A DNA stretch of 64,000 nucleotides from Polyangiaceae bacterium (lineage in GTDB: Bacteria > Myxococcota_A > Polyangia > Polyangiales > Polyangiaceae), in the NCBI GenBank assembly GCA_016712345.1, contig JADJRH010000001.1, forward strand, positions 5,087,001 to 5,151,000, given 5' to 3'. Within the stretch, counting starts at the first letter, position 1. The number at the start of each line of letters is the position of its first letter. This document shows positions 27,075-36,415 of this stretch, in pieces. The position numbers and the translations under genes were made by a program. The notes under the pieces were generated by a model. That model saw only the letters and a program-made list of their open reading frames with translations. It made no database searches and was not told the DNA's origin.

Positions 27075-29153
27075 TTACGAGCCACCAAGCCCTTCAATGC
27101 GGGTAAAATACCAAGAGCCTTTTTGCTTGGTCACTTCCACGCGATAGACGAAACCGCATAACGGTCCACACCCGAACGACACGCGCACGGAAGCGTGCTC
27201 GGGGCTGTTGGAAGAATCTTCCACTCGCAGAGCCAGAATGGGAATCCCCACGACCTGTTCACCTTCGCGGTAGGGTACAAGCGGGCCCCTGCTGCCCAAC
27301 AGACATGTGGAACGTTGCGCAAGAAAGGCCGCCCAACCGGGCCGGTGGAGGCTCACAAGGGCGTCAAATGCCGCCTGGAGCTTACCATCTGCCGGTGTGG
27401 TGAACGTCGGACACGGATCCACGGCATCGGCAAGGCCGTCGCCGTCGGTGTCCGAGGCATCGGCGCGCGTCCCCAGAATATGTTCCAGCGCATCGGACCA
27501 ACCATCGCCATCCATGTCAGGCCCGTTGCAGACGTTCAGGTTGGCGCAATCATCGCTCGTTGTGTACGCATGCTGCTTTTGAAAATAAGCGTCAAGTTTT
27601 GGGAGAGCGCTCTCATCTCCCAACCGGGCGAGTGCGGCGGCGGCCACAGCAACGCGGCGTTGATTGTTGAGCGCGTGTTCAAACGCCGGCAGCGCGACGG
27701 GATCATTCAGATCGGACAAAAGGTCTACCACCGAAGTTTGAAGACGCTTTTCGACGAGCGTGGGAAATCGACGAGTGAGGGCCGATGCCAAACCGGGAAG
27801 GTGCAGCGTTTGGATAGAATCCACAACGCCGAGCATCCACACCTCGGGTAGACCGGCAATTCGAGTTGCAAGGTCAGGGAAAAAAGGCTCAAAGAGGGGC
27901 CGATTTCGGTTCCAAATTTCAACCGCCTCAGGGTCCAACCCAAGCGGGTCGGTGAGCATTTCATCCAGCGCCTGCTTTGCCGGAAGCGCTGCGAGAGCGG
28001 GTCGGGACTGTTTACCCGAGAGGCGGGCAACACCCGTTGGGGAGGAGACTACCCAGTCGTTGTCAATTGCTGCGGGGTTTTCTACCCAATCTGAAAGGGC
28101 GAAAGCCGATGCTGCTCCTGTGGGAATATCGACCATGAGGAGAGCGGGTTGGAAGCCTTCTCTCCAGGCGAATTGACGGCCCGCCATGGCCGGCTCCCGC
28201 TTGTCAAAGCGGGTTAACTCCGGCGCTGCGGGTAGGCGCCAGAGTGTTGCTCCGGTTTGCGCACCGACGGCCGCGGTGGCATGGCACCCGTCGGCACCGT
28301 CGCCATACAAAACGATCTCCCCATTCGATTCAGCGGCGCCGGCAATCGGACATCCCAACGGGGAGTCTACCTTCCATACTTGGCTGCCGCTCGCAGCATT
28401 GAGGGCGATGACTTGACTTTCAAGGTTGGCGACTACCAATTGTTGAGCGGAAAATACGCCACTCAACCGGAGGGGACTCTGCCAGATGGGAGCGCCGGTC
28501 TGAGCATTGATCGCCGTCACGGGCCCCGGCGGATGTTCCCATGGCAGAGTGGGATTGGGTGGAGGGGAGGTGACGATGAGGTTTGCACCAGCGCCTGCGA
28601 TGCGTTCACACGGCATGGACCATGGCAATTGTTTACCGTTGGTAAGATTCCACCCGATGAGTTTGCGATCGGCACATTGGACGGCGAAATCGGCGACGAG
28701 AACCGACTCTTGCCATGACTTATAATCCGAAAGGCGCTCATGAAGAACGACCTGACCGGTGCGCGCATGAACGATCGCCACTTCTTCAGGTGTACTCAAA
28801 AAAAATGCCGAGCTGCCGGCCAAAACGGTGGGCTCAACCGAAAAGGTACACCCAGCCCTCAGCTCGGTTTGGAAAGTGGTTTTTCCAGTGCCGCTGAGGC
28901 CATGCAGGACAAACGGCTTCTCTTTGCAATCACCGTCGGTGATGGTCAGGATGGTGCCGTTGGCAACGCCGAGCAACTTTGACCCTGGGTTGGCCGTCCA
29001 AAGAACCTGCGGGCGTGGCAGCTGCTCACGTGGAGAGAGCGGTGGCACCTGCACGTTTCGAGGGGGTAGATGGGGAGGTGAACATCCAACGGTTGCCGCA
29101 AGGGCACAGCCGCAGGCGACCGTTCGCAAGAGGATTTGTACCCCAAGGGGCAT
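27075..29153 (-). CDS. Lipoprotein with PQQ-like beta-propeller and thrombospondin type 3 repeats
   Basis: The 692-aa product has a signal peptide ending in lipobox ATVGC. The first about 400 residues carry propeller-type blades (AINAQTGAPIWQSPL, IALNAASGSQVWKVDSP, AAVGAQTGATLWRLPA), a fold used for scaffolding or quinone binding at the outer membrane. A HEAT-like helical patch follows (LSDLNDPVALPAFEHALNN, AALARLGDESALPKLDAYF), then calcium-binding thrombospondin type 3 repeats (DMDGDGWSDALE, DTDGDGLADAVDPCP). The start overlaps the upstream P450 stop as TAATG, which indicates translational coupling. Confidence 0.8.
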   Translation of the reverse strand: MPLGVQILLRTVACGCALAATVGCSPPHLPPRNVQVPPLSPREQLPRPQVLWTANPGSKLLGVANGTILTITDGDCKEKPFVLHGLSGTGKTTFQTELRAGCTFSVEPTVLAGSSAFFLSTPEEVAIVHARTGQVVLHERLSDYKSWQESVLVADFAVQCADRKLIGWNLTNGKQLPWSMPCERIAGAGANLIVTSPPPNPTLPWEHPPGPVTAINAQTGAPIWQSPLRLSGVFSAQQLVVANLESQVIALNAASGSQVWKVDSPLGCPIAGAAESNGEIVLYGDGADGCHATAAVGAQTGATLWRLPAAPELTRFDKREPAMAGRQFAWREGFQPALLMVDIPTGAASAFALSDWVENPAAIDNDWVVSSPTGVARLSGKQSRPALAALPAKQALDEMLTDPLGLDPEAVEIWNRNRPLFEPFFPDLATRIAGLPEVWMLGVVDSIQTLHLPGLASALTRRFPTLVEKRLQTSVVDLLSDLNDPVALPAFEHALNNQRRVAVAAAALARLGDESALPKLDAYFQKQHAYTTSDDCANLNVCNGPDMDGDGWSDALEHILGTRADASDTDGDGLADAVDPCPTFTTPADGKLQAAFDALVSLHRPGWAAFLAQRSTCLLGSRGPLVPYREGEQVVGIPILALRVEDSSNSPEHASVRVSFGCGPLCGFVYRVEVTKQKGSWYFTRIEGLGGS

Positions 29154-30517
29154 TACGCAATCACCGAAGCGGGGCGTCGGCTTGTCATGACAACTTGAGC
29201 GCCGTCGTGTGGCACAAATGTGAACCCGCGGAGTTGAACGCGCGACAGCTCGGGCTTGGCTTTTTTGAGATTGGCGTGAGTGAGAATGGCGGACAGGATC
29301 ACTTTCATTTCATACAAAGCGAACGCCATACCCAAACAACGCCGCGAGCCCCCGCCAAAGGGGTACCACGAGTATAGATCGGGCTTTGCGTCTATAAAAC
29401 GTTCGGGTTTAAAAGTGGCCGCGTCGGGGTACACATCGCTTGCGTGTTGGGTGAGCCAAATCACCGGTACCAACATTTCACCCGCTGGAATTTCATACTC
29501 GCCGATTTGAACAGGTTGTTTGAGCCGGCGGCCGACCGCGGGAATGACGGGGCGAAAGCGCAGCACTTCTTTGATGGTGGCATCCAAGTAGGGAAGTCGA
29601 TTGATGGCAGTCAGATCGGCGTGGGCGCCGCCGGCACTCTGCAATTCTTCAAGAAGTTTTGTGTACACGTCTGGGTGCGAGAGAATCAGGTCAAACGCCC
29701 AACACAGCATGGTTGCCGTGGTTTCGTGCCCGGCGACAAGGAGCGTCACCAGTTCATCCCGCAACTCTTGGTCTGTCATGCCCTTGTCTTCTTCATCGCG
29801 CGCTGCGAGCAACATGGTCAAAACGTCTTTGCGCTGAGTGGACCCCGTTTCAGACTCGGCGCGCCGCCGCGCGATCTGACGGTAGATGAGTTTGTCGGCG
29901 TGGGCTACGGCTTTGAGAAAATCATCCCATGGGGTGAGCCCAAAAAACGTCTTTCGAAACTTGGGAATTTGACCGATGGCTTTGATTGGATTGGACAACT
30001 GGTCGAGAATCGCGGTGAGGGCGTCACGCAGGTCATTGAGTTGAGCACCTTCTTCAGCCCCAAAAACCGTTCTTAGTATCACCTCCAACGTGATGTGTTG
30101 AGCGCTCGGGTGCATTGAAAATGGAACACCCGCGGGCCAATTTGCCACGGTTTTTTCGGTGATGTCGCGCATGATCTGACCGTACCCGAGCACATGTTCA
30201 CCATGGAAGGGTGGCATCATCAATTTGCGCTGGCGCACATGTTCGCGCCCGTCGAGCAGGAGCACCGAGTAGTGACCTACCAGCGGAGCTAAGATCTCAT
30301 TTGCCTCACCGGCGCGCGCAATATCCGGGTCTGTTGTGAAGACCTGTTTCACAAGGTCGGGGTTGACGATTTCCACCTCTCTTCCAAACATGAGCGTGTC
30401 GATGGTGAAAATGTCGCCGTATTTCTTGCGGCACCACTCGATAAATTGGGCGGGTCGGAGAATAAACGCGATGGTTTGGGCAATCGCCGGAATGGGGGGG
30501 CCGGGAGGAAGCGCCAT
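29153..30517 (-). CDS. Cytochrome P450
   Basis: The 454-aa product is a full-length bacterial P450 mono-oxygenase. Visible motifs are AGHETTATM on the I helix, KEVLR (ExxR), PERF, and the haem loop FGGGSRRCLG with Cys 394 as thiolate ligand. There is no membrane anchor. Sequence layout recalls CYP110/CYP4-like bacterial enzymes acting on lipids or terpenoids, but the substrate is unknown and no ferredoxin partner lies beside it. A methyltransferase gene lies 51 bp upstream on the same strand and the propeller lipoprotein gene overlaps its stop by one base, so the three may form one operon. Confidence 0.93.
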   Translation of the reverse strand: MALPPGPPIPAIAQTIAFILRPAQFIEWCRKKYGDIFTIDTLMFGREVEIVNPDLVKQVFTTDPDIARAGEANEILAPLVGHYSVLLLDGREHVRQRKLMMPPFHGEHVLGYGQIMRDITEKTVANWPAGVPFSMHPSAQHITLEVILRTVFGAEEGAQLNDLRDALTAILDQLSNPIKAIGQIPKFRKTFFGLTPWDDFLKAVAHADKLIYRQIARRRAESETGSTQRKDVLTMLLAARDEEDKGMTDQELRDELVTLLVAGHETTATMLCWAFDLILSHPDVYTKLLEELQSAGGAHADLTAINRLPYLDATIKEVLRFRPVIPAVGRRLKQPVQIGEYEIPAGEMLVPVIWLTQHASDVYPDAATFKPERFIDAKPDLYSWYPFGGGSRRCLGMAFALYEMKVILSAILTHANLKKAKPELSRVQLRGFTFVPHDGAQVVMTSRRPASVIA

Positions 30518-30568
30518 GCCTTCCTCGTGGGCCGATCTTGGTCCGGGGTCAAGCGCGAAACGCCGTGA

Positions 30569-31453
30569 TCATTGCGCGGGTTTGCGCGCGGTGACGACCC
30601 ATACCGAGCCGCCGAGCGCCACGCCTTCACCGGTGGAGTAAGGTTTCACCGCATCGCGAATTGCCTGTGAAACAGGAGCGATGTACGCCTCGCCCGCTTC
30701 GCGAAGGGCGCGCGCCGCCGGCCCGACTTGAAGTAGAAATTCAACAGCTTCGTCAAGAGAGCGCGCACCGCCGAGTGATACAGGATGGTCTGTGCGAGTG
30801 AGTTGGACCTCGGTAAAGCCCGCGTCTGACAGAATGCGAGCAGTGCGCTTTTCGTCTGCGAGTGCGCACGGGCCGGGTGCATACGGGTCCATAGGGGTGA
30901 TGGGAACGTGTTTGGCGGTTGCGCTGAGCGGAACGTGAAACCACTCGTTTTCGTGCGGGGCGCGCCAGCAGACAAAGGCGAGTCTACCCCCCGGAACGAG
31001 GGCGCGCGCGAGGTTTTGAAAGGCCGCGACAGGGTCGGCGAAAAACATCACCCCGAATCGCGACATGACAATATCATACGCGCCCACCGGAACTTCAGCC
31101 GTTTGAGCGTCGGCCAATACCAGTTGAGCGTTTGTGTGACCTTCTTCGCGAAGGCGCCGATCGGCCACTGTTAAGAGCGCTTCTGAAATGTCCATGCCAG
31201 TCACTCGGCCCGTTGGACCTACCTGTTTGGCGACCGCGCGGGTAGTATCACCACCCCCACACCCAACATCAAGCACGCGCTCACCGGGTTGCACTTGAGC
31301 CGCGGCGAGCACCATTTCTCCAAAGGGCTGGAGTTGAATGGACAGTTGCGGTTGAAGGCGCGCCCACGTCGGTCCACCGTTGTCGTTCCAAAATCGAATT
31401 TGGTCGGCGTTGGGGCCTTGGGCGGCAGAAGGTTCAAAGCTCTTCGTGAACAT
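30569..31453 (-). CDS. Class I SAM-dependent methyltransferase
   Basis: The product (294 aa from the ATG at 31453; a GTG five codons earlier is possible) has the Rossmann methyltransferase motifs: VLDVGCGGGDTTRAVA (motif I), VTGMDISEALL, LVLADAQTAEVPVGAYDIVMSRFGVMFF and LVPGGRLAFVCW. This is the Methyltransf_11/25 type that modifies small molecules, often quinones or natural products. Its position before the P450 suggests a joint pathway; the substrate is not predictable. Confidence 0.88.
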   Translation of the reverse strand: MFTKSFEPSAAQGPNADQIRFWNDNGGPTWARLQPQLSIQLQPFGEMVLAAAQVQPGERVLDVGCGGGDTTRAVAKQVGPTGRVTGMDISEALLTVADRRLREEGHTNAQLVLADAQTAEVPVGAYDIVMSRFGVMFFADPVAAFQNLARALVPGGRLAFVCWRAPHENEWFHVPLSATAKHVPITPMDPYAPGPCALADEKRTARILSDAGFTEVQLTRTDHPVSLGGARSLDEAVEFLLQVGPAARALREAGEAYIAPVSQAIRDAVKPYSTGEGVALGGSVWVVTARKPAQ

Positions 31454-31574
31454 CGGGTGATGATACACGATTTGCCGTGTTAGCGTGCGGCGATTTCTTT
31501 TTCAGGCGGATTACAGCTTTGGAAGCCCATGCTGCGTGTGGACCAGGTGCGGTGCGGCGTGATATACCAAGGGT

Positions 31575-32363
31575 ATGCAAACGAACTTGCTTTTTGGCGC
31601 GGTGTTGGCCATTTTACTTCTCGCCCAATTGTCAGGGTGCGGCGGCTCAGTAGAGAGCAGCTCCACCGGTACAAGTGGAGGCGGGGGCGGCCAAGGTGGC
31701 TCGGGCGGTACAACGTTCGGCGGTTCGGGCCCGGGGGGCGGAACGGTTGGTACAGGTGGCATGGTAGAAGGCACGTGTTCCGACGCTCAACTGGCGGTTG
31801 TAGGTACACAAATGCCGCCGCTCGGTTTTTCAAACCTACCGCCTGACAATATGGGGGCAACCATTGTGAGCGTCTCTCCAACGGTGATTGAGTACACACT
31901 GGATGGGACCGGTGAATCTGGAAAATTCTTATGGGAAGGGCCCGACCTGACAGGGTCGTTTCAGCCGGGGGACATGGTGGCGGTGGGAACTCAAGAGGGT
32001 TGGCAGTATGTTGCGTTTAACACCATTGTGGCGACAAGGGTCGATTACAACTTCATCCCACCCAGTTCGATACCGGCCGTTCCCATGAGCAAGTCACCGC
32101 CAATGGAGTACGCATCTGAGTGTACATTTGTAGATTTTGCCGCTGGATGCGGGCAAGATCCGGGCCTGGGTGATCTGCTCGCGGTGAGTGTCGGCGCGGC
32201 TCCTGATACCGTGCTGGTGCCCGGTGGAGCGACAACAACGTTTGGACCGTTTGACATTACGAACGTGACTTCAGTTGCGGCACCGGGGTACGCCTCTGAC
32301 ATGTGCATTGTGGAGGCGTATTTCGGCTCGGCATTGACAGTGCGCGGCCCGGTGGGAAAGTAG
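31575..32363 (+). CDS. Hypothetical lipoprotein with Gly/Ser-rich linker
   Basis: The 262-aa product starts MQTNLLFGAVLAILLLAQLS with lipobox LSGC, then about 50 residues of Ser/Gly/Thr linker, then a beta-rich domain (PTVIEYTLDGTGESGKFLW, GDMVAVGTQEGWQYVAF, TTTFGPFDITNVTSV). A few scattered cysteines are present (DAQ-preceding Cys, ECTF, AGCGQD, DMCI). The linker architecture is typical of myxobacterial surface lipoproteins. No family recognised. Confidence 0.7.
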   Translation: MQTNLLFGAVLAILLLAQLSGCGGSVESSSTGTSGGGGGQGGSGGTTFGGSGPGGGTVGTGGMVEGTCSDAQLAVVGTQMPPLGFSNLPPDNMGATIVSVSPTVIEYTLDGTGESGKFLWEGPDLTGSFQPGDMVAVGTQEGWQYVAFNTIVATRVDYNFIPPSSIPAVPMSKSPPMEYASECTFVDFAAGCGQDPGLGDLLAVSVGAAPDTVLVPGGATTTFGPFDITNVTSVAAPGYASDMCIVEAYFGSALTVRGPVGK

Positions 32364-32370
32364 AAAATAT

Positions 32371-32706
32371 ATGGCGGAGAGTTTTTTCTACCTGACCACC
32401 ACCGGTCGCAAAACGGGTTTACGTCGTGAAATTGAGATTTGGTATGTGGAGTATCAGGGCAAATATTACCTGGTTTCCGAACGGCGTGAAGAGTCAAAGT
32501 GGCTTCAAAACCTGCTTGCAGAGCCAAGGGTCACATTTAGTATCGGTCCGCGTGAGGCGCAGCAGGCTGTGGTTGCTTTAACGAACGCGGTCGCTCGGCC
32601 CGTTTCTGTAGAAAGCGAGGTTGACCTGGTGTCCGCGGTCCGTCGCTTGATGGATGCGAAGTACAAGTGGAGTGACGGGCTTGTTGTGGAGATCGCCCCT
32701 GTGTGA
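32371..32706 (+). CDS. Nitroreductase/F420H2-dependent (DDN-type, DUF385) oxidoreductase-like protein
   Basis: The 111-aa product opens FFYLTTTGRKTGLRREIEIW, the hallmark of the deazaflavin-dependent nitroreductase/DUF385 split-barrel family, followed by YYLVSERREESKWLQNLLAEPRV. Family members use F420, FMN or haem; which one is used here cannot be told, and F420 biosynthesis genes are not in the window. The start codon follows the lipoprotein stop by 7 bp, so the two are probably co-transcribed. Confidence 0.8.
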   Translation: MAESFFYLTTTGRKTGLRREIEIWYVEYQGKYYLVSERREESKWLQNLLAEPRVTFSIGPREAQQAVVALTNAVARPVSVESEVDLVSAVRRLMDAKYKWSDGLVVEIAPV

Positions 32707-32714
32707 TTGAATGA

Positions 32715-33029
32715 TCAATTGGGCATGGAGCCCGCGAGTTGAAAGTACACAGCGCGCTTGGTTTTGCAAAAGGTACACCCCACGCGCGCCACCCTCAGTC
32801 GAACACCGTCAATCACTTCTGCCGTGTGCTCTTCTACCCGAACACCTGACTGGCAAACAGGGCAGGGGAGACCGGCCGCGTGGGGTTCTACCTCGGATGG
32901 GGAGGTGACCGTGATGGGTTTGTGCGGGTTGCCGCCCGGCTCGCTGGCAGCCAAACGAAGCAGATCTTTGCCCAGCTTGGCCTGCAATCGATCCGCGGCG
33001 CGGCGCTCTGCGCGTTTGGGACGTGACAT
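32715..33029 (-). CDS. Small zinc-ribbon hypothetical protein
   Basis: The 104-aa product starts at the ATG at 33029, 4 bp past the stop of the upstream membrane-protein gene. An N-terminal basic helix (MSRPKRAERRAADRLQAKLG) is followed by a four-cysteine ribbon, CPVC...CTFC, separated by a beta hairpin (VRVEEHTAEVIDGVRLRVARV). It may bind zinc and nucleic acid; no named family. The open frame upstream of this Met overlaps the neighbour and is discounted. Confidence 0.65.
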   Translation of the reverse strand: MSRPKRAERRAADRLQAKLGKDLLRLAASEPGGNPHKPITVTSPSEVEPHAAGLPCPVCQSGVRVEEHTAEVIDGVRLRVARVGCTFCKTKRAVYFQLAGSMPN

Positions 33030-33033
33030 CGCG

Positions 33034-33642
33034 TTATAATCCAAATCGGTTGCACTCTTCCCGAGTGAACATGACTTGTTCAGACCCGTTGCCTTTGGGA
33101 ACAAAGAAGTGGCGGCACGCGATGCGTGCGTAAATGGAAGATAAAAACGCGCCTGCCAATCCGATGCCGACGCCGAGGTAAACAAGGCCGGACGAAGGGT
33201 CATTCACCACGCTGACAGCGCCGCCGGTGAGGGCAAACAAGGCGAGAATGCCAAACGCGAACAGTTCTCGAACCGTGTTGAGAACGCTGAGTTGGTAGAT
33301 GGTGATCTGACTGCGATACCCAACGTCGGTGAGTTGACCGCCGCGGTAAATTCCAATTTGGTTGCCGTAGTGAACAAGCACCGTTCGCTTCATCCGACGC
33401 GTTACTTCCCACAGCCCGAAAACGAAAGCGCCGCCGGCGCAGCCGAGGGGAAGGTAGATATCTTCGACGCTTTTGGGGCCGCCGCGCATTCCTAGCCCGA
33501 TAGCAAACCCAAGGAGGCCCAAAACGGCGCCCGAGGCGAGCGCTCCGGGGGTGAAAGCGAATGTTTCTGCCAGTTGACCGTCGGGGGGGACGGCCTGGAG
33601 GGATTGGGGAAACGGGTGGTCTTGGGGTTGGTACGCGTTCAC
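33034..33642 (-). CDS. Predicted membrane protein with MNxYQP-type N terminus
   Basis: The 202-aa product is started at the GTG at 33642, which gives MNAYQPQDHPFP, an N terminus common to small myxobacterial membrane proteins; a TTG at 33681 is the alternative. Hydrophobic segments are ALASGAVLGLLGFAIGLGM, PLGCAGGAFVFGLWEV, ELFAFGILALFALTGG and GLVYLGVGIGLAGAFLS. Between them lies a DUF-like cytoplasmic beta region (TVLVHYGNQIGIYRGGQLTD cut into short strands). Function unknown. Followed after 4 bp by the zinc-ribbon gene. Confidence 0.65.
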   Translation of the reverse strand: MNAYQPQDHPFPQSLQAVPPDGQLAETFAFTPGALASGAVLGLLGFAIGLGMRGGPKSVEDIYLPLGCAGGAFVFGLWEVTRRMKRTVLVHYGNQIGIYRGGQLTDVGYRSQITIYQLSVLNTVRELFAFGILALFALTGGAVSVVNDPSSGLVYLGVGIGLAGAFLSSIYARIACRHFFVPKGNGSEQVMFTREECNRFGL

Positions 33643-33723
33643 GGCAAGCGGATGGGTAGACCAGCTTGCGACGTGATTCAAGCACGTTTTTGATCAGGTT
33701 GTTTGAGACAGGCCCGAGCGACT

Positions 33724-34293
33724 CTACTTGACCTTGGATTTGTCGTATTGGATTTTAACGCTTTTGCACATGGCGATCACGTCGGCTTCGCGCTCCGCGG
33801 GGCCGCCGCACAAATACGAACAACCAAGCCCACTCTCATGTTTGTCGGAATCTTCACCTTGGCCGAGCACTTTGCTGTTTGCATCGGCCTGTGGCGCGCG
33901 CGTGATCACCAGGTTGACTCCATTGGCGGTGCCTTTGTAAACGGGTGGCTCTTTGCTACCCATGGTTGCGAGGCCGGTTAGCTGTTCTAAGCCGTAATGA
34001 GCGCTGCCCGCAAACCCCTGAAACCAGAAGTTGGTTCCCTTGTAGGTCGTGCTCATGCCGTCTTTTTGAGACTCTTTGAGTGCTTCAGGGGCGTCGACAT
34101 CAAATGTACATTCGTCCTGAACATGTTTGAGGTGCACCGTTTTTCCGCTGCTGGCTGCCACGGCGCCCGTGCCGGTGGCTCCCGGATTGGCCGACGAAGG
34201 GGGTGACCCGGCACCGTCGGCCTCTTTGTTGCCGCAGCCCGCGAGGCTGAAAGACGCGGCGCCGAACACGAACAGAATCCACTTGCGTTGCAT
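33724..34293 (-). CDS. Hypothetical lipoprotein
   Basis: The 189-aa product begins MQRKWILFVFGAASFSLAGC, a lipoprotein signal with lipobox LAGC, then a Gly/Ser/Pro/Ala linker. The mature part has CTFDVDAPEALKESQKDGMS and a C-terminal region with three Cys (GCSYLCGG, AMCKSVKI). No family is recognised. The upstream region 34294-34681 holds no gene I can support. Confidence 0.65.
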   Translation of the reverse strand: MQRKWILFVFGAASFSLAGCGNKEADGAGSPPSSANPGATGTGAVAASSGKTVHLKHVQDECTFDVDAPEALKESQKDGMSTTYKGTNFWFQGFAGSAHYGLEQLTGLATMGSKEPPVYKGTANGVNLVITRAPQADANSKVLGQGEDSDKHESGLGCSYLCGGPAEREADVIAMCKSVKIQYDKSKVK

Positions 34294-34681
34294 GTGTACT
34301 CAATCTCCAGAATGGGTAGGCGGGCGATTGTCTACCAGCGTTCAAGTAGAAAGAAAAGGGCAGAAAAAAGGCCAAACAAAAGTAATTTTTAGTGCCCTTT
34401 ATCTGGGCGGTGGGAGAGGGGTATTTGCCCGACAGCGCGCCGCTCTCTACCGACACGTTTAGCTGATGGCGAATCAAGATCTGACGTTGGACAACCTGCG
34501 ACTTCACCACAAGCGGACCATCACGTTTTTGTGCCTTACAGTGAACACTGAATTCAGTGAGATCTTTCAGGGTCAACTGGATTTTGTATACGGCGGCGAC
34601 ACCGCCTGGTTCAGGTGGGCTTTTTCCGGCGGCGGCGATGCAACTTCACCAAGCGCTTGTCGATGTACACAACATTGATGT

Positions 34682-34780
34682 TCAGCTTCTGTCTACCGGG
34701 TTTGGGTCAAATACCTTCGGCTCCTCGGGCCGGTCTTCGTCCAGTGAGTCGTCTTCTTCGTAAGGCCACGGTGCGTTCAT
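34682..34780 (-). CDS. Possible tiny acidic protein, perhaps frameshifted
   Basis: A 32-codon frame starts at an ATG (34780) with GGAG 8 nt upstream and encodes a very acidic peptide (PYEEDDSLDEDRPEEPK). One extra C in the CCC of TTTGACCCAAACCC would fuse it to a basic tail (KLNINVVYIDKRLVKLHRRRR) ending at 34611 and give 57 aa. That fused form looks more protein-like, so the annotated end may be a sequencing artefact. Coding status is uncertain. Confidence 0.3.
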   Translation of the reverse strand: MNAPWPYEEDDSLDEDRPEEPKVFDPNPVDRS

Positions 34781-34982
34781 AAAGCGGCTCCGGGTGGGTT
34801 GCGCGTTGGACTCGGGTGGAATAGCGACGCAAAGTCGTTTCGGGTGAAAGAAGGTTGCCGCAAAAGTCACAGTGTATGCAAGGCTCGTTTTTGGTGGTTT
34901 ACCCGTGAGGTCCGCGGTGCGTTGAACGTGCCCCGGGTGATTTCCCTTTTCGAATGGGTAGAAGTCCCGGTATGGATGGGGG

Positions 34983-36179
34983 ATGCGCGGAACGGCTTTT
35001 AGTTTGGGCAGATCTGGTGTGCTTGTTTTGGGGGTTGCGCTCACCACAATCGGGTGTGGTGACGAGTCGACGGCAGGGGTGGGTGGAACGGGTGCCGGCG
35101 GGGCCGGGGGCTCGGGAGCTTCAGGCGGGAGCGGAGGGAGCACGGGCGGGGCAGAATTTGTCATGGCCCCACACCCGGCGTTTCCTGTGATCGACGGCGA
35201 TCCGGCGGCGATTATTGCCAAACCGAAGTTGGTTACCATCACGTTCAGCGATGATGCAAACACTGAACAGCTTCAAGCTGTGGGGGATGCAATTGGCACT
35301 TCGGATTGGCTAAAAGCGGTTGGAACTGACTACGGCGTGACGGAGGGTACACATCTCGCCAAGGTGGTGTTGCCCGAGCCGGCGCCGCTTCAGGCGACGG
35401 ATCCTGAAGTTTTAGACTTGGTGGACCAGTACATTCAGTCGGGGCTGGTGCCCGCGCCCGCCGCCGATATCATGTACATGATCTATGTGCCTGCTCAGAC
35501 CGACTTGGACGACGGGTGGGGCTACCACGTGTGTACAGATTATTTGGGGTACCACTATCAAGCGCAGGTTTCGAGCGGGCTGATGACATACGCATTTGTG
35601 GGCGACTGCGGCGGTGGGCTTGAAGAAATCACAGCGACCTTTGCCCACGAGTACATTGAAACGGCAACCGACCCCGATGTTGAAAATGGCTATTATTTGA
35701 GGCTGAAGCCATCGGACACGTGGTATGTTCTCGATGGGTTGGAAAATGCCGATCTGTGCGACTACGCCGACTATGTGACGGAGGGCGGGTTTACCTACCA
35801 GCGCGTTTGGTCCAACAAAGCGGCGGCGGAAGCGGTCACCTCTCCATGCGCACCAATCGACCCGAATGAGACATTTTTTAATGTGTACTCAGACCCGGCC
35901 ACCATCCCATCGCTGGCGGTAGGTGAGTCGGCGACATTCACATTAACGGGGTGGTCGGCGGGGCCGGTGGATGATTGGAAACTTGACTATGACGGGGCTT
36001 ATTTCGGCGAGTTTGAGCCGGAAGTGGAATTTTCAGGATTGACCATGAACAATGGTCAGAGTGTGACTATTAAGTTGACTGTTCCGGCGGGGACACCCAA
36101 GGGAAGGTTGGGTACGGCGATGGTTTATTCAGGCCCTGGGTATGGGCGGTTTTGGCCCGTGACGGTAAGGTCAAAGTGA
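34983..36179 (+). CDS. Lipoprotein with HExxE-TDP motif, possible metallopeptidase
   Basis: The 398-aa product has signal and lipobox TTIGC (Cys 25) and a Gly/Ser/Ala linker to about residue 56. The core contains ATFAHEYIETATDPDVENGY (about 218-237). The HExxE...TDP pattern recalls extracellular proteins with an SHExxEAxTDP signature that are thought to be zinc metallopeptidases, though it is not the classical HExxH. The C-terminal about 100 residues look like an immunoglobulin-like beta domain (FTLTGWSAGPVDDWKLDYDG, VTIKLTVPAGTPKG). Catalysis is inferred only. It is followed by 236 bp without a recognisable gene. Confidence 0.65.
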   Translation: MRGTAFSLGRSGVLVLGVALTTIGCGDESTAGVGGTGAGGAGGSGASGGSGGSTGGAEFVMAPHPAFPVIDGDPAAIIAKPKLVTITFSDDANTEQLQAVGDAIGTSDWLKAVGTDYGVTEGTHLAKVVLPEPAPLQATDPEVLDLVDQYIQSGLVPAPAADIMYMIYVPAQTDLDDGWGYHVCTDYLGYHYQAQVSSGLMTYAFVGDCGGGLEEITATFAHEYIETATDPDVENGYYLRLKPSDTWYVLDGLENADLCDYADYVTEGGFTYQRVWSNKAAAEAVTSPCAPIDPNETFFNVYSDPATIPSLAVGESATFTLTGWSAGPVDDWKLDYDGAYFGEFEPEVEFSGLTMNNGQSVTIKLTVPAGTPKGRLGTAMVYSGPGYGRFWPVTVRSK

Positions 36180-36415
36180 GTAGGGGTGGAGCCCGCCATT
36201 TCGGCCTACCTGTTAGCCGGCGCTGGAGTGGAGTGTCGCCCCTGCGAGCCTTGCTCATTGGGCGGCGTGTACTTGTTGCGCGACAAGTGAGTACACAGGA
36301 TGGCGAGCCGCTGCTGTTTGAGGATGCATGGAAAAGGCGTGTTGCCATTCGGTACCCGGCTCGCGCCGGAAAAGGGTAAACCCGTCGAGTCCTCGTCAGA
36401 AGGTCCGGTAGCAGG

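Noticed and set aside
34294..34610. Possible riboswitch or small gene upstream of the 33724-34293 lipoprotein
   Set aside because: A GGGCAAA stretch and short hairpins caught my eye, but no known riboswitch consensus fits and open frames there are unconvincing.
36180..36415. Short frames between the HExxE lipoprotein and uvrA
   Set aside because: They lack ribosome-binding sites and family resemblance.
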